In this document: piece by piece, positions 33,607 to 43,447 of the stretch
Layout of the letters: the number at the start of each line of letters is the position of its first letter
Position numbering within the stretch: position 1 is the stretch's first letter
Source of the DNA: Chitinophaga deserti
Lineage (GTDB): Bacteria; Bacteroidota; Bacteroidia; Chitinophagales; Chitinophagaceae
NCBI RefSeq assembly: GCF_003149455.1
Contig: NZ_QFFK01000003.1
Span: forward strand, 124,001-188,000
Reading direction: 5' to 3'
DNA length: 64,000 nucleotides
Notes under the pieces: generated by a model
Seen by the model: the letters and a program-made list of their open reading frames with translations, nothing else
Database searches by the model: none
Told to the model about the DNA's origin: nothing
Made by a program: the position numbers and the translations under genes

Positions 33607-35991
33607 CTAACTATGCCTGCCCGAATCAGAGAGCAGTGTATGTATTTTACTGCGGAGAGTTGTGGCTTCCAGCAGTGCTTCCAGCGTGAGGGGCATCCGG
33701 TAACGCCAGTACCACGGATATATGGCCGGAACATTGATGCGCTCCCGTGCAGGGTCTTCCGGATGCGGAAGTGAGGTGTCGAGCGACAGCCAGTCCTGCA
33801 ACTGCAGTATACACCACATGGCCGGTGAAAGTAACTGGCGGCGGATAGCCGGCTCCGTATCTTCCTGCACCTCACTCCGGAGGGTACTCATATCATGGGT
33901 GGAAGGCGTAATAACGGAAAGATAGGGAGCATCAGCAGGCGTTCTGCCGGGGTAGCGCGGCATCCTGTCTACCTCCAGGCCTAAGATGCCCAGTCCCGCC
34001 ATCACTTCAGGTACGCTGTGCGGGATAAGGCCGAGGTCTTCCCCGCAAACGAGCATATTGGTAGCGCTGGTGAGTACCGGCAATTTTCGCATGGCCGACT
34101 CCCGCCACAAAGCATCGTGCCGCCGGAAAAAGAATTCGTCAGACAAGCGGCGGAGCAGTTCCTGTTCGGCAAATGGTAAAGACTTAAACGAATAGGTATC
34201 CGCTAATCCGAACCGTGGGTGAAACGCACCCTCCACCGGTTCCAGGAACAATACATTTGATACCAGCAGCCGCAGCCCCCTTGCCACTGTGGGCTTCTCT
34301 CCGGCAAAAGGCTGCTGTTGCTTCATCCGGTAAAAGCCGGGAGATTCCGCTTCCAGGTATTCCTTCTTAACTCTTTGAGCATCGTCACCAAATACCTGCT
34401 GCAGGATGGCATCAGTTATATAGGGCCGGCAATATCTTTCCCGGGAAAACGGGATGCCGGCTGCGGTTAATTCATCAGCAGTAAATGGAATGGAAGGATG
34501 AAAATACCCCATCAATGCGCTGGGTGCATGGCGTGGAACCTGCCACAGGCGGAAGAACCCCAGCACATGATCGATCCTGAATGCGGAAAAGTATTGCGCC
34601 ATATGCTGCAACCTGCGCCGCCACCATACATAGCCTTCAGCTTCCATCTGCTCCCAGTTATAAGCCGGGAAACCCCAGTTCTGTCCTTCTGCAGCAAACT
34701 CATCAGGCGGAGCTCCGGCCTGAACCGTCGTATTGAATAAAGCAGGTTGCTCCAATACATCCGCACTGTGTAAGAACATCCCGATGGGTAAGTCCCCTTT
34801 CAGCGCTATGCCTTTCGCCTGCAGGGAGGCAACGGCTGTTGATAACTGGCGGTGCAGCTGGTATTGTACGTAGCAATAATATCCCGGATCATCCGTACCA
34901 TCCCTGCGGCAGCAGAAAGCCGCATAAGCATTCAGCCAGTGTGCTTGTGAAAGCTTCCACTGCCGGAAAGCTTCATCCGGTTTAAATGTGCGGTAAAAAC
35001 CCCGTAAAGTGGTTTCCTTGAAAGCAAGGGTTGCTTCATAGTCCATCTCCGGCAAATCCAGCCGTTGTTGCTGAACGGTATATCCTTTTACGGGACCAAT
35101 GGCAGGCAGGTGAATATAGACAGGATGTAATGCAAAGGCCGACACCGCAGCATATGGATACGAATCCTGCCAGGTACGGCTCCAGGTGGTATCATTCACC
35201 GGTAACAGCTGAATAAGCCGGATACCTGTGGCAGCAGCCCATTCTCCCAGCAAAGGCAGATCGGCGAATTCCCCGCAGCCCAGGCTCTTCTCCGACCGAA
35301 GGGAGAACACCGGTACAGCCACTCCCGCTCCTTTCCACTGCTCCCTTGGGAAACGGGCAACCCCGTCATCAATAGTGGCCGGTCCTTCTGTAAAAAAGGT
35401 CCTGTTATCGCCCTGCTCCCATTCCCAGTCGTCTTCCCCGCCAGATAAACAATACTTGTATGCGATGGCCGTATGTAATGGTAACTGTACGTTTGCAGTA
35501 AATATCCCGTCTTTTCCGGAGCGCAGGGGAACTGCAAAATCCGGCGCCCAGTTGCCCAGTGTTTCTGCATTACCCAGCAGCCATACTGATTTGTCTGCAG
35601 GTAATAGCGGTACTCTTATTCTGAACTGGTAACTGCCTACCTCACCTTCTGCAGCCGGCTCCCCTGCTGCTGTATGCCCTGCAAAAAACACTTCCTGAAA
35701 AGGTGCTTTCATCCAGGCTTCTTCATGGCTGCCGGGCCACTGGAAAGTATCCTGTATGGCATAAGCGTCAACGTTAGCAGGGATCTCAACTGTTCTCAAT
35801 GCCACCTCCTGCCAGATGCCCTCCGATTCCACAGCATACCTGTATTCAATCACGGGATCATCCCATTGCAGCGTATATGCCCACAAGGCATCACCGGCAT
35901 ATTCCATGCCCAGCCGCTGCCCGTTGTCGGGGCAGAGGAACAATTGCTGGCCCCATGTAGAAGCAAACCGGACATAAAAGCGGAGGGTCAT
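33607..35991 (-). CDS. malQ: 4-alpha-glucanotransferase (GH77) with N-terminal CBM20 modules
   Basis: Amylomaltase that disproportionates malto-oligosaccharides. The 794 residues resemble the DPE2-like group: two starch-binding CBM20-type modules (about 1-95 and 118-215) precede the GH77 catalytic domain. Catalytic residues: nucleophile Asp474 (FRIDHVLGFFR), acid/base Glu651 (CGEDLG) and Asp700 (STHDMST). The C-terminus ends with YRMPLTLEALL, a normal family ending. It is somewhat shorter than the roughly 900-residue plant and Bacteroidota members. Its product would feed the pfkA-pyk glycolysis found elsewhere in the window. Confidence 0.92.
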   Translation of the reverse strand: MTLRFYVRFASTWGQQLFLCPDNGQRLGMEYAGDALWAYTLQWDDPVIEYRYAVESEGIWQEVALRTVEIPANVDAYAIQDTFQWPGSHEEAWMKAPFQEVFFAGHTAAGEPAAEGEVGSYQFRIRVPLLPADKSVWLLGNAETLGNWAPDFAVPLRSGKDGIFTANVQLPLHTAIAYKYCLSGGEDDWEWEQGDNRTFFTEGPATIDDGVARFPREQWKGAGVAVPVFSLRSEKSLGCGEFADLPLLGEWAAATGIRLIQLLPVNDTTWSRTWQDSYPYAAVSAFALHPVYIHLPAIGPVKGYTVQQQRLDLPEMDYEATLAFKETTLRGFYRTFKPDEAFRQWKLSQAHWLNAYAAFCCRRDGTDDPGYYCYVQYQLHRQLSTAVASLQAKGIALKGDLPIGMFLHSADVLEQPALFNTTVQAGAPPDEFAAEGQNWGFPAYNWEQMEAEGYVWWRRRLQHMAQYFSAFRIDHVLGFFRLWQVPRHAPSALMGYFHPSIPFTADELTAAGIPFSRERYCRPYITDAILQQVFGDDAQRVKKEYLEAESPGFYRMKQQQPFAGEKPTVARGLRLLVSNVLFLEPVEGAFHPRFGLADTYSFKSLPFAEQELLRRLSDEFFFRRHDALWRESAMRKLPVLTSATNMLVCGEDLGLIPHSVPEVMAGLGILGLEVDRMPRYPGRTPADAPYLSVITPSTHDMSTLRSEVQEDTEPAIRRQLLSPAMWCILQLQDWLSLDTSLPHPEDPARERINVPAIYPWYWRYRMPLTLEALLEATTLRSKIHTLLSDSGRHS

Positions 35992-36184
35992 GCCCGGAAA
36001 TTACAAAAAAACAAGCATACCCTTCCGGCCATTACATTTCCTCCCATGGCACACAGCATTCCCTATTGCAAGCCGGTGTCGGATACATTACCTACTACTT
36101 TGAATGTAAAATCAATAACTTGTTACTACTATCACACTAAACTGTATTTGAAATAAAATCTATCGTAACTCCGTTTTTACAACC

Positions 36185-37099
36185 ATGATCCGCCTACTTA
36201 TACTATCCGCCTTCCTTGTAGCAGCATGCTCCAAATCTCCCGGTCTCCCTACTCCGCCGGGTCTCCGGGAATATGTAGTGTTACCATCTGCCACCAGCAC
36301 AGCTATCTCCACTTACAACGAGCCGCATTATGCTTACATTATCCCCGACGACAAGCGGCGTAACCAGCTCCTCGTTTTCCTCCCGGGCACAGGAGCTGAG
36401 CCTAAAAACTACCGCAAGTTCATACGCCTTGCTGCATCCAAAGGATACCACGCCATAGGCCTTATGTATCCCAACGAACCTGCTATCAACCAGATTTGTG
36501 CAGGATCTGGCGATGTAACCAGCCACTCCCGCGCTCGTCTTGAAATCATCGATGGTACCGACCGGCATGCAGGCGTGAATGTGAATACCGGCAATTCCAT
36601 CAACCAGCGCCTCCTCTCCCTTTTACAATACCTCCATAAAGCCCATCCGGAAGAAAACTGGGCACAGTATATTTCCGGTGCACAACCGGCTTGGGAGAAG
36701 ATACTCATGGCAGGGCACTCCCAGGGTGCAGGGCATGCTGCCGTGATGGGTAAAACCTATCCCCTTCACAGAGCCATCCTGTTTTCCGGTATGGACTTTC
36801 TCACCAATGGACTAATCCCCGACTGGGTTCAGAATACTACCCGCAGCGACCGGTTCTATGCCTTGCATCATGAACAGGATGAGCTGCTGGATATAGATAT
36901 CGTTAAGAACGGCTGGAGCCATCTTGCCATGGGTACTCCTGCCACGGCAGACCAGCCCATTGCACCGGCAAGCCGGGCGCTTACCACCAAAGCAGCTCCG
37001 GCAATACTCCTGCCTTCCAGGTTTCATAATATGACAGTGGTAGATGTTTACGCACCTGCTTCCATCACAGATAATGCATGGGTGCATTTCCTGCAGTAA
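36185..37099 (+). CDS. Lipoprotein alpha/beta-hydrolase
   Basis: A 304-residue lipoprotein (lipobox VAAC, Cys15) with an alpha/beta-hydrolase fold: LLVFLPGTGAEPKNYRKF (oxyanion strand), nucleophile Ser179 in GHSQGAGHA, and a C-terminal His in RFHNMTVVD. It resembles the BPSS1187-type hydrolases of unknown substrate. Expected in the periplasm or outer membrane. Single gene, followed by a bidirectional terminator shared with dnaK. Confidence 0.75.
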   Translation: MIRLLILSAFLVAACSKSPGLPTPPGLREYVVLPSATSTAISTYNEPHYAYIIPDDKRRNQLLVFLPGTGAEPKNYRKFIRLAASKGYHAIGLMYPNEPAINQICAGSGDVTSHSRARLEIIDGTDRHAGVNVNTGNSINQRLLSLLQYLHKAHPEENWAQYISGAQPAWEKILMAGHSQGAGHAAVMGKTYPLHRAILFSGMDFLTNGLIPDWVQNTTRSDRFYALHHEQDELLDIDIVKNGWSHLAMGTPATADQPIAPASRALTTKAAPAILLPSRFHNMTVVDVYAPASITDNAWVHFLQ

Positions 37100-37111
37100 A
37101 ATGCAGGGCAT

Positions 37112-37148
37112 AAAAAAAGCCCGGAAGCTTACGCTCCCGGGCTTTTTT
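37112..37148. terminator. Bidirectional terminator between the lipoprotein hydrolase and dnaK
   Basis: A 12-bp stem with one mismatch (37117-37128 with 37133-37144), TTAC loop, A-run on the left and T-run on the right, so it can serve both converging genes. Confidence 0.85.
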
Positions 37149-37165
37149 CTTATTCGCAGTGATCC

Positions 37166-39085
37166 TTATTTTACTTCTTCAAATTCAGCATCGGTAACGG
37201 TATCACCGTTAGCGCCCTGCTGACCGGCCTGCTGCTGTTGCTGTCCGCCCTGTTCGGCTCCGCCATTAGCGCCGCCTTGTGCCTGGGAAGCCTTGTACAT
37301 CTCTTCAGATGCGGCAGTCCATGCAGTGTTCAGTTCGTTTACAGCGGCATCGATCTGAGCGATGTCCTGGGTCTTTTGCGCTTCACGCAGTTTCTCCAGT
37401 GCGCCTTCGATAGGTGCTTTTTTCTCAGCGGGGATTTTATCGCCGTATTCTTTCAGCTGCTTTTCAGTCTGGAAGATGAGGCTGTCTGCCTGGTTGATTT
37501 TCTCAACTTTTTCACGGGCGGCTTTATCTTCCGCTTCGTTGGCTTTAGCCTCGGCTTTCATCTTTTCGATCTCATCTTTATTGAGGCCGCTGCCGGCTTC
37601 GATACGGATGTTCTGAGATTTGCCGGTGCCCTGGTCTTTCGCAGTTACGTGCAGGATACCGTTGGCATCGATGTCGAATACCACTTCGATCTTAGGCACG
37701 CCGCGTTGCGCAGGCGGGATATCGTTGAGGATGAAGCGTCCCAGCGTTCTGTTCTGGCTGGCCATGGGTCGTTCGCCTTGCAGTACGTGGATTTCTACGC
37801 TGGGCTGGTTATCAGCGGCAGTAGAGAACACTTCGCTCTTTTTAGTAGGAATGGTGGTGTTGGACTCGATGAGCCTGGTCATCACGCCGCCCATGGTTTC
37901 GATACCGAGGGAAAGCGGAGTCACGTCCAGCAGCAGTACATCTTTCACCTCACCGGTGAGTACGCCGCCCTGGATAGCAGCACCTACAGCCACAACTTCG
38001 TCAGGGTTTACACCCCTGTTCGGTTTCTTACCGAAGAATTTCTCCACTACTTCCTGGATGCGGGGGATACGGGTAGAACCACCTACCAGGATTACTTCGT
38101 CGATTTTGCTGATATCGATACCGGCATCGCTCAGTGCTTTACGGCAAGGCTCCAGTGTTCTTTCCACCAGGCTGTCGCTCAGCTGCTCAAATTTAGCACG
38201 GGTCAGTTTCTTCACGAGGTGCTTGGGCACACCGTCTACCGCAGTGATGTAAGGCAGGTTGATCTCGGTCTCCTGGGAAGAAGACAGTTCGATCTTCGCT
38301 TTCTCAGCAGCCTCTTTCAGGCGCTGCCATGCCATGGGATCTTTATGCAGGTCTACAGCTTCGTCTTTCTTAAAATCATCTGCCAGCCAGTCCATGATCA
38401 CTTTATCAAAGTCATCGCCACCGAGGTGGGTGTCGCCGTTGGTAGATTTCACTTCAAACACGCCATCACCCAGTTCGAGGATGGATACGTCGAAGGTACC
38501 GCCGCCAAGGTCAAACACAGCGATCATGCTGTCCTGATGTTTTTTATCCATGCCATACGCCAGTGCTGCGGCAGTAGGCTCGTTGATGATACGGCGAACA
38601 GTGAGGCCCGCGATCTCTCCGGCTTCCTTGGTTGCCTGACGCTGGGCGTCGTTAAAGTAAGCCGGAACGGTAATAACCGCTTCAGATACTTCCTGGCCGA
38701 GGTAATCTTCAGCCGTTTTCTTCATTTTCTGAAGGATCATGGCTGAAATCTCCTGCGGAGTATACATTCTGCCATCTATATCGATGCGGGTAGTGTTGTT
38801 GTCGCCTTTTACCACTTTATAGCTCACGTGGCTCTGTTCGTTGGACACTTCGTCGAAATGACGGCCCATGAAACGCTTTACCGACATGATGGTGTTAACG
38901 GGATTGGTGATCGCCTGGCGCTTGGCGGGGTCGCCCACCTTTCTTTCTCCGTTCTTTAAAAATGCCACAACCGAAGGGGTGGTACGGCGCCCTTCGTCAT
39001 TGGCGATAACTACCGGTTCGTTGCCTTCCATTACAGCAACGCAAGAGTTGGTAGTTCCTAAGTCAATACCTATGATTTTTCCCAT
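37166..39085 (-). CDS. dnaK: Hsp70 chaperone DnaK
   Basis: ATP-driven chaperone of 639 residues. Nucleotide-binding domain: [33 protein letters not shown]; substrate domain: [22 protein letters not shown]; a Gly/Gln-rich tail ends in EEVK. The true start is the ATG at 39085 ([10 protein letters not shown]); the longer frame from 39154 adds unrelated residues. AAAGGAGAA lies 8-16 bp upstream, an unusually good Shine-Dalgarno site for this phylum. Monocistronic here, without dnaJ or grpE next to it. Confidence 0.97.
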   Translation of the reverse strand: MGKIIGIDLGTTNSCVAVMEGNEPVVIANDEGRRTTPSVVAFLKNGERKVGDPAKRQAITNPVNTIMSVKRFMGRHFDEVSNEQSHVSYKVVKGDNNTTRIDIDGRMYTPQEISAMILQKMKKTAEDYLGQEVSEAVITVPAYFNDAQRQATKEAGEIAGLTVRRIINEPTAAALAYGMDKKHQDSMIAVFDLGGGTFDVSILELGDGVFEVKSTNGDTHLGGDDFDKVIMDWLADDFKKDEAVDLHKDPMAWQRLKEAAEKAKIELSSSQETEINLPYITAVDGVPKHLVKKLTRAKFEQLSDSLVERTLEPCRKALSDAGIDISKIDEVILVGGSTRIPRIQEVVEKFFGKKPNRGVNPDEVVAVGAAIQGGVLTGEVKDVLLLDVTPLSLGIETMGGVMTRLIESNTTIPTKKSEVFSTAADNQPSVEIHVLQGERPMASQNRTLGRFILNDIPPAQRGVPKIEVVFDIDANGILHVTAKDQGTGKSQNIRIEAGSGLNKDEIEKMKAEAKANEAEDKAAREKVEKINQADSLIFQTEKQLKEYGDKIPAEKKAPIEGALEKLREAQKTQDIAQIDAAVNELNTAWTAASEEMYKASQAQGGANGGAEQGGQQQQQAGQQGANGDTVTDAEFEEVK

Positions 39086-39120
39086 AATGATAAAATTCTC
39101 CTTTGTGAAACAGTGTGTAT

Positions 39121-39175
39121 CCCGGGAGTACCGGGCTTGTCCTCGTATAGTCAATGATTATGCCAACGGATGGCA
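39121..39175. promoter_or_regulatory. Pair of 15-bp inverted repeats upstream of dnaK
   Basis: CCCGG-N5-CCGGG (39121-39135) and TGCCA-N5-TGGCA (39161-39175) have the same 5-5-5 architecture, and their centres are exactly 40 bp apart. They lie 36-90 bp upstream of the dnaK start. They are not the CIRCE element. An operator role is a guess. Confidence 0.25.
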
Positions 39176-39295
39176 ATATGAAATTATGTCAGTTTCCGCG
39201 CTAACTGCTTTGTATATAGATTAAAAGAATGTCTTCCCTTATAGAACACAGTCGGGTGTTTTTTGTTTTCAAGTATGTACACAACCGACATTCAT

Positions 39296-40651
39296 ATGAA
39301 AAAAACCATGTTACGGTGGGTCATTTGCGCCATGACCGCATCTCCCCTTCTCAGCGTTGCCCAATCCACAGAACCAACCCCCAACAGCCATAGCAGCCTC
39401 TTCGGTGGCGGTGGCATGAATTACAGGACCTTCTCTATCGGCATTAACGGCGGTATCACAGCCCCTTCCGTTCTCATTGGCGGCAGCAACGATTTCACCA
39501 AATCGCTCATCAGCTATGGCTACGGCGCATACGCCAAATGGCAGATCCTGCATTTCTTTAGTCTCCGGGCCGACTATATGGGCGGCCGCCTCAAAGGCGA
39601 CCAGAGCCGCGAACTGGGAGACGGCAGCAAACCCAACAGAGCAGTAGAATCTTTCGAGACAAAGCTGAAATGGACCGCCAGCCTCAGCGGGGTATTTAAT
39701 TTCGCCACTATCAACTGGGCTTACCGCAAACCCATTGCCCAGTTATACGCCTCCGTGGGCGGTGGCCTCGCCGGGTACAGCCCCACCATCAAACCTGCCG
39801 GCGGCACGGAAACGGATTATAAAACAGACGGCAACATCCAGGAACTCATTATTCCTGTTGGCGCCGGTATCAAGTTCAGACTCAATGACTTCATGAACCT
39901 CGACCTGGGGTATACCATGAACTTTACCGATGGCGACAACCTCGATGGCTTTAAGTACGGTACCGCCAAAGACAAGTTCTCCTATGGCTATGCCGGACTT
40001 GAATTTGCCCTCGGTTCCCGCACCAAGCCCCAGCTGCAATGGCATAACGCCCCTGCCGTGATGTACGACGACCTGGCCGCCCAGCGCGACCGCCTTAAGG
40101 CCGAACTGGATGCCGCTAACGCCAATAATGCCAAACTGGCCGCAGATGTAGCCAAGCTACAGACAGACAGTGATGGCGACGGTGTTTCCGATATTTTCGA
40201 CAAATGCCCCGATACCAAGGCCGGCGATAAGGTAGACGGCTCCGGCTGCCCGCTGCCCAAGCCCGAAGTGGTAAAACCACCGGTACAGGTTATTATTACG
40301 GACGACGACCGCCGTCTTGTTCGCAATGCCATCGACAACCTGGAGTTTGAAACCGGTAAATCCAACATCAAACCCAAATCTTACGCTTCACTGGATGAAG
40401 TAGCCTCCCTCCTCACCCGTAAGAACCTGAGCCTCAAACTGGCAGGCCATACCGATAACACCGGTAACCGTGCGCTCAATATGCGCCTTTCCAAAGACAG
40501 GGCCGAGTCAGTAAAAGCTTACCTCGTTGGCAAAGGTGTAAACCCCAGCCGTATCGAAGCTACCGGCTATGGACAGGATCAGCCCATTGCAACCAACAAA
40601 ACTGCAGCAGGCCGCCAGCAGAACCGCCGTGTGGAATTCACTATCTACTAA
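39296..40651 (+). CDS. OmpA-family outer-membrane protein with TSP type-3 repeat
   Basis: A 451-residue protein tying the outer membrane to peptidoglycan. Order: signal peptide (ends SVAQ), an N-terminal beta-barrel (about 35-250), a short coiled coil (AQRDRLKAELDAANANNAKLAADVAKL), one calcium-binding thrombospondin type-3 repeat (DSDGDGVSDIFDKCPDTKAGDKVDG), and the C-terminal OmpA domain (LEFETGKSNIKPKS, LAGHTDNTGN, NRRVEFTIY). The ATG at 39296 starts the signal peptide. Divergent from dnaK. Confidence 0.93.
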   Translation: MKKTMLRWVICAMTASPLLSVAQSTEPTPNSHSSLFGGGGMNYRTFSIGINGGITAPSVLIGGSNDFTKSLISYGYGAYAKWQILHFFSLRADYMGGRLKGDQSRELGDGSKPNRAVESFETKLKWTASLSGVFNFATINWAYRKPIAQLYASVGGGLAGYSPTIKPAGGTETDYKTDGNIQELIIPVGAGIKFRLNDFMNLDLGYTMNFTDGDNLDGFKYGTAKDKFSYGYAGLEFALGSRTKPQLQWHNAPAVMYDDLAAQRDRLKAELDAANANNAKLAADVAKLQTDSDGDGVSDIFDKCPDTKAGDKVDGSGCPLPKPEVVKPPVQVIITDDDRRLVRNAIDNLEFETGKSNIKPKSYASLDEVASLLTRKNLSLKLAGHTDNTGNRALNMRLSKDRAESVKAYLVGKGVNPSRIEATGYGQDQPIATNKTAAGRQQNRRVEFTIY

Positions 40652-40683
40652 AACAATCTGTCAAAAGATAATGACAACATGAC

Positions 40684-40720
40684 AAAAGCCCCTCCGTTCA
40701 CTCCGGAGGGGCTTTTTGCT
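40684..40720 (+). terminator. Intrinsic terminator of the OmpA gene
   Basis: Perfect 13-bp stem (40684-40696 with 40704-40716), followed by T. Confidence 0.92.
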
Positions 40721-40765
40721 GATCCGGCATGCATTTTGTTAAAACATGCATTCCAATTTTAACAT

Positions 40766-41353
40766 ATGACAAAAAAAGCCATCTTCCTATTCCTGACCGT
40801 ATCTCTTTTCAGCCTTACAACACTGGCACAGCAGGTAAAATTCGGTGTAAAAGGAGGTCTCAACATTTCCAGGCTTACCAATAACGACTATGCGAAGAGC
40901 CGCGCCGGTATATACCTGGGCGGGTTTGCCCGTGTAGGCCTCACAGAAAACTGGAGCATCCAGCCGGAGCTGGTGTATTCCGGGCAGGGCTATGTAGCCG
41001 ATCCCCCGATCTTAGACGACTATACGGTAGCCATTAATTACATCAACCTGCCCATTATGGCTCAATATCATATTATCCCCGAGTTCTACCTCGAAGCAGG
41101 CCCGCAGATCGGGTTCAGGGTAGCTGCCAGGGTGAAGGACGACGGAAATTCATATGATGTGGGCGACGGATATAAAGGTCTTGACCTTGGACTGGGCTTT
41201 GGACTGGGATATGATTTCGATTTCGGGCTGGGTGTGGGTGCACGTTATAATTTCGGTCTTACCGACGTCAGCGATGCACGCGAGAAGCACGCCAATTCCG
41301 TTGCCCAGTTTGGTGTAACCTATACTTTCGGCAAATTCAGCATCAGAAAATAA
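40766..41353 (+). CDS. Outer-membrane beta-barrel (porin-family) protein
   Basis: A 195-residue small barrel protein with signal peptide (ends TTLAQ). The pattern FGVKGGLNISRL near the start, the repeated hydrophobic strands (INLPIMAQYHI, YLEAGPQIGFRVAA, GVGARYNFGL) and a C-terminal FGVTYTF match the PF13568-type barrels of Bacteroidota. Substrate unknown. It follows the OmpA gene after a strong terminator, so it is probably transcribed separately. Confidence 0.88.
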   Translation: MTKKAIFLFLTVSLFSLTTLAQQVKFGVKGGLNISRLTNNDYAKSRAGIYLGGFARVGLTENWSIQPELVYSGQGYVADPPILDDYTVAINYINLPIMAQYHIIPEFYLEAGPQIGFRVAARVKDDGNSYDVGDGYKGLDLGLGFGLGYDFDFGLGVGARYNFGLTDVSDAREKHANSVAQFGVTYTFGKFSIRK

Positions 41354-41392
41354 TTATAAAGGCAGTAGCCTATAAAACCCACAGCAGCGCGC

Positions 41393-41416
41393 CGAAAGGC
41401 CGCTGCTCTTTTTTTT
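41393..41416 (+). terminator. Intrinsic terminator of the porin-family gene
   Basis: Stem AGCAGC/GCTGCT with an imperfect inner hairpin and eight T. Confidence 0.75.
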
Positions 41417-41431
41417 GCCCCTCCGATCTGT

Positions 41432-41439
41432 TACCTTTG
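41432..41439 (+). promoter_or_regulatory. TAnnTTTG -7 element for argS
   Basis: TACCTTTG, 19 bp before the ATG at 41459; a TTTG 14 bp upstream is closer than the usual -33 spacing. Confidence 0.5.
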
Positions 41440-41458
41440 CCCTCTACAATTGATTTCC

Positions 41459-43390
41459 ATGAGCGTAGTTGCTTCTATTAAACAAGCCGCCGCGGCGGCT
41501 GTACAGGCGCTGTACCAGCAGCCTTTCACCGCGGCGGATGTATCCGTAAATACCACTAAGCCCGAATTCGAAGGCGAGTATACCATCGTTGTGTTTCCCT
41601 TTACGAAATTCAGCCGCCAGAAACCTGAAGAAACGGCACAGACAATAGGTACCTGGCTGGCAGCCAATCATCCCGGCCTCGTTGCAGGCTTCAATGTGGT
41701 GAAAGGCTTCCTCAACCTTACCATCCATGATCAGACCTGGACGGCCTTTGTACAGGGTGCGCATCATAACGCCCTCGTAGGCCAGCAGCCTGCCAACGGC
41801 CAGAAGGTAATGGTGGAATACTCCTCCCCCAACACCAACAAACCCCTCCACCTGGGGCACCTCCGTAATAACTTCCTCGGCTTCTCCGTATCCGAGATCC
41901 TTAAAGCCAATGGCTATGAAGTGATCAAAGCTAACCTGGTGAACGACCGTGGTATTCATATTTGCAAGTCCATGCTCGCCTGGCAGCTTTTTGCCCATGG
42001 CGATACTCCTGAGACCACAGGCAAGAAGGGCGACCACCTCGTGGGCGACTTCTACGTCCACTTCGAATCCATCCTGCGCGACCAGTCTGAACCCATCATC
42101 TCCCGCGTACTGGAAGGTGATTTCAGTGACTTTGACGGTGAGCAACTCGAGCGTATCACTAAACTGCATACTGCGCTGCATAAGCCGGAAGTGCAAAACG
42201 ATAAAGAGAAATCCGGTAAGGTAAAAGACGAAATAAAAGAACTCTCCCGCAACCGCACCGAGATCATGGCACAGGCCAAGATCATGCTGCAGCAATGGGA
42301 AGCAGGCAACCCCGAAGTACGTGCCCTGTGGCAAACCATGAACAGCTGGGTATACGAAGGCTTTGAAGCTACTTACAAACGCCTCGGTATCGACTTCGAT
42401 AAAATGTATTTCGAAAGCAACACTTATCTGCTCGGGAAAGACGTGGTGGAAGAAGGCCTCCGCAAAGGCGTGTTCTTCAAAAAGCCCGACAACTCCGTAT
42501 GGATCGACCTAACGTCAGACGGGCTCGACGAAAAGCTCGTGCTCCGCGGCGACGGTACTTCCGTATACATCACACAGGATATTGGTACGGCAAGGCTGAA
42601 GTACGACGACTATCACATGAACCAAAGCATTTACGTGGTAGCCGACGAACAGAATTACCACTTCAAAGTACTGAAGCTCATTATGCAGAAGCTCGGAGAG
42701 CCTTCGGCAGATGGTATTGCCCACCTCTCCTATGGTATGGTGGAACTGCCTCACGGCCGGATGAAGAGCCGCGAAGGTACCGTTGTGGATGCTGATGATC
42801 TCGTGGAAGAAATGGTGACAACCGCTGCCAGGTATACCGAAGAACTCGGCAAGGTGAAGGACTTTACGGAAGAAGAACTGCGCGAACTGTACGAGACCAT
42901 CGGCCTCGGCGCTATGAAATTCTTCCTCCTGAAAGTGGATCCGAAAAAGAAAATGGTATTCAACCCGGAAGAGTCTATCGATATCCATGGCTTCACCGGG
43001 CCGTTCATTCAATACAGCCATGCCCGTATCCGTTCCATCCTGCGGGAGTTCTCTTCAGGTGATATGCAGGCGCTTGAAAGCTACCGGCATACGGATGCGC
43101 TGCTGCCCATGGAAAAGGAGCTGATCATGATCAACGAGCAGTTTGGCGATGTACTGGCAGAAGCAGGCCGGGAATTAAGTCCTTCCGTGATTGCGAACTA
43201 CGCCTTCTTACTGGCGCAAACATTCAACTCCTTCTACGCTAAAAAGGAAAGCGGTAAGTATACCTATTCCGTAAGGGATGCGGAAAGCGAAGACAAGCGG
43301 AAACTGCGTTTGCAGATCGCATCGCTGACTGCCAATACCATCCGGCAATCCATGAAGTTCCTGGGCATCAGGGTACCTGAAAGAATGTAG
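41459..43390 (+). CDS. argS: Arginyl-tRNA synthetase
   Basis: Class I aminoacyl-tRNA synthetase charging tRNA-Arg, 643 residues. The HIGH-like signature is in SSPNTNKPLHLGHLRNN and the KMSKS-like loop is GRMKSREGT; an N-terminal additional domain (ALYQQPFTAADVSVNTT) and the C-terminal DALR anticodon-binding domain (IQYSHARIRSILRE ... SFYAK) are present. A long charged insertion (FDGEQLERITKLH...KVKDEIKELSRNR) is usual in Bacteroidota. The ATG at 41459 is chosen over TTG 41450. Monocistronic. Confidence 0.96.
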   Translation: MSVVASIKQAAAAAVQALYQQPFTAADVSVNTTKPEFEGEYTIVVFPFTKFSRQKPEETAQTIGTWLAANHPGLVAGFNVVKGFLNLTIHDQTWTAFVQGAHHNALVGQQPANGQKVMVEYSSPNTNKPLHLGHLRNNFLGFSVSEILKANGYEVIKANLVNDRGIHICKSMLAWQLFAHGDTPETTGKKGDHLVGDFYVHFESILRDQSEPIISRVLEGDFSDFDGEQLERITKLHTALHKPEVQNDKEKSGKVKDEIKELSRNRTEIMAQAKIMLQQWEAGNPEVRALWQTMNSWVYEGFEATYKRLGIDFDKMYFESNTYLLGKDVVEEGLRKGVFFKKPDNSVWIDLTSDGLDEKLVLRGDGTSVYITQDIGTARLKYDDYHMNQSIYVVADEQNYHFKVLKLIMQKLGEPSADGIAHLSYGMVELPHGRMKSREGTVVDADDLVEEMVTTAARYTEELGKVKDFTEEELRELYETIGLGAMKFFLLKVDPKKKMVFNPEESIDIHGFTGPFIQYSHARIRSILREFSSGDMQALESYRHTDALLPMEKELIMINEQFGDVLAEAGRELSPSVIANYAFLLAQTFNSFYAKKESGKYTYSVRDAESEDKRKLRLQIASLTANTIRQSMKFLGIRVPERM

Positions 43391-43406
43391 GAAATAAGAA
43401 ACTGCC

Positions 43407-43443
43407 GAAATGTCAATGACGTCTGTCATTGACATTTCTTTTT
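43407..43443 (+). terminator. Intrinsic terminator of argS
   Basis: Perfect 14-bp stem (43407-43420 with 43425-43438) with a GTCT loop and five T. Its symmetry also allows some function for the converging TPR gene. Confidence 0.9.
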
Positions 43444-43447
43444 GCCC

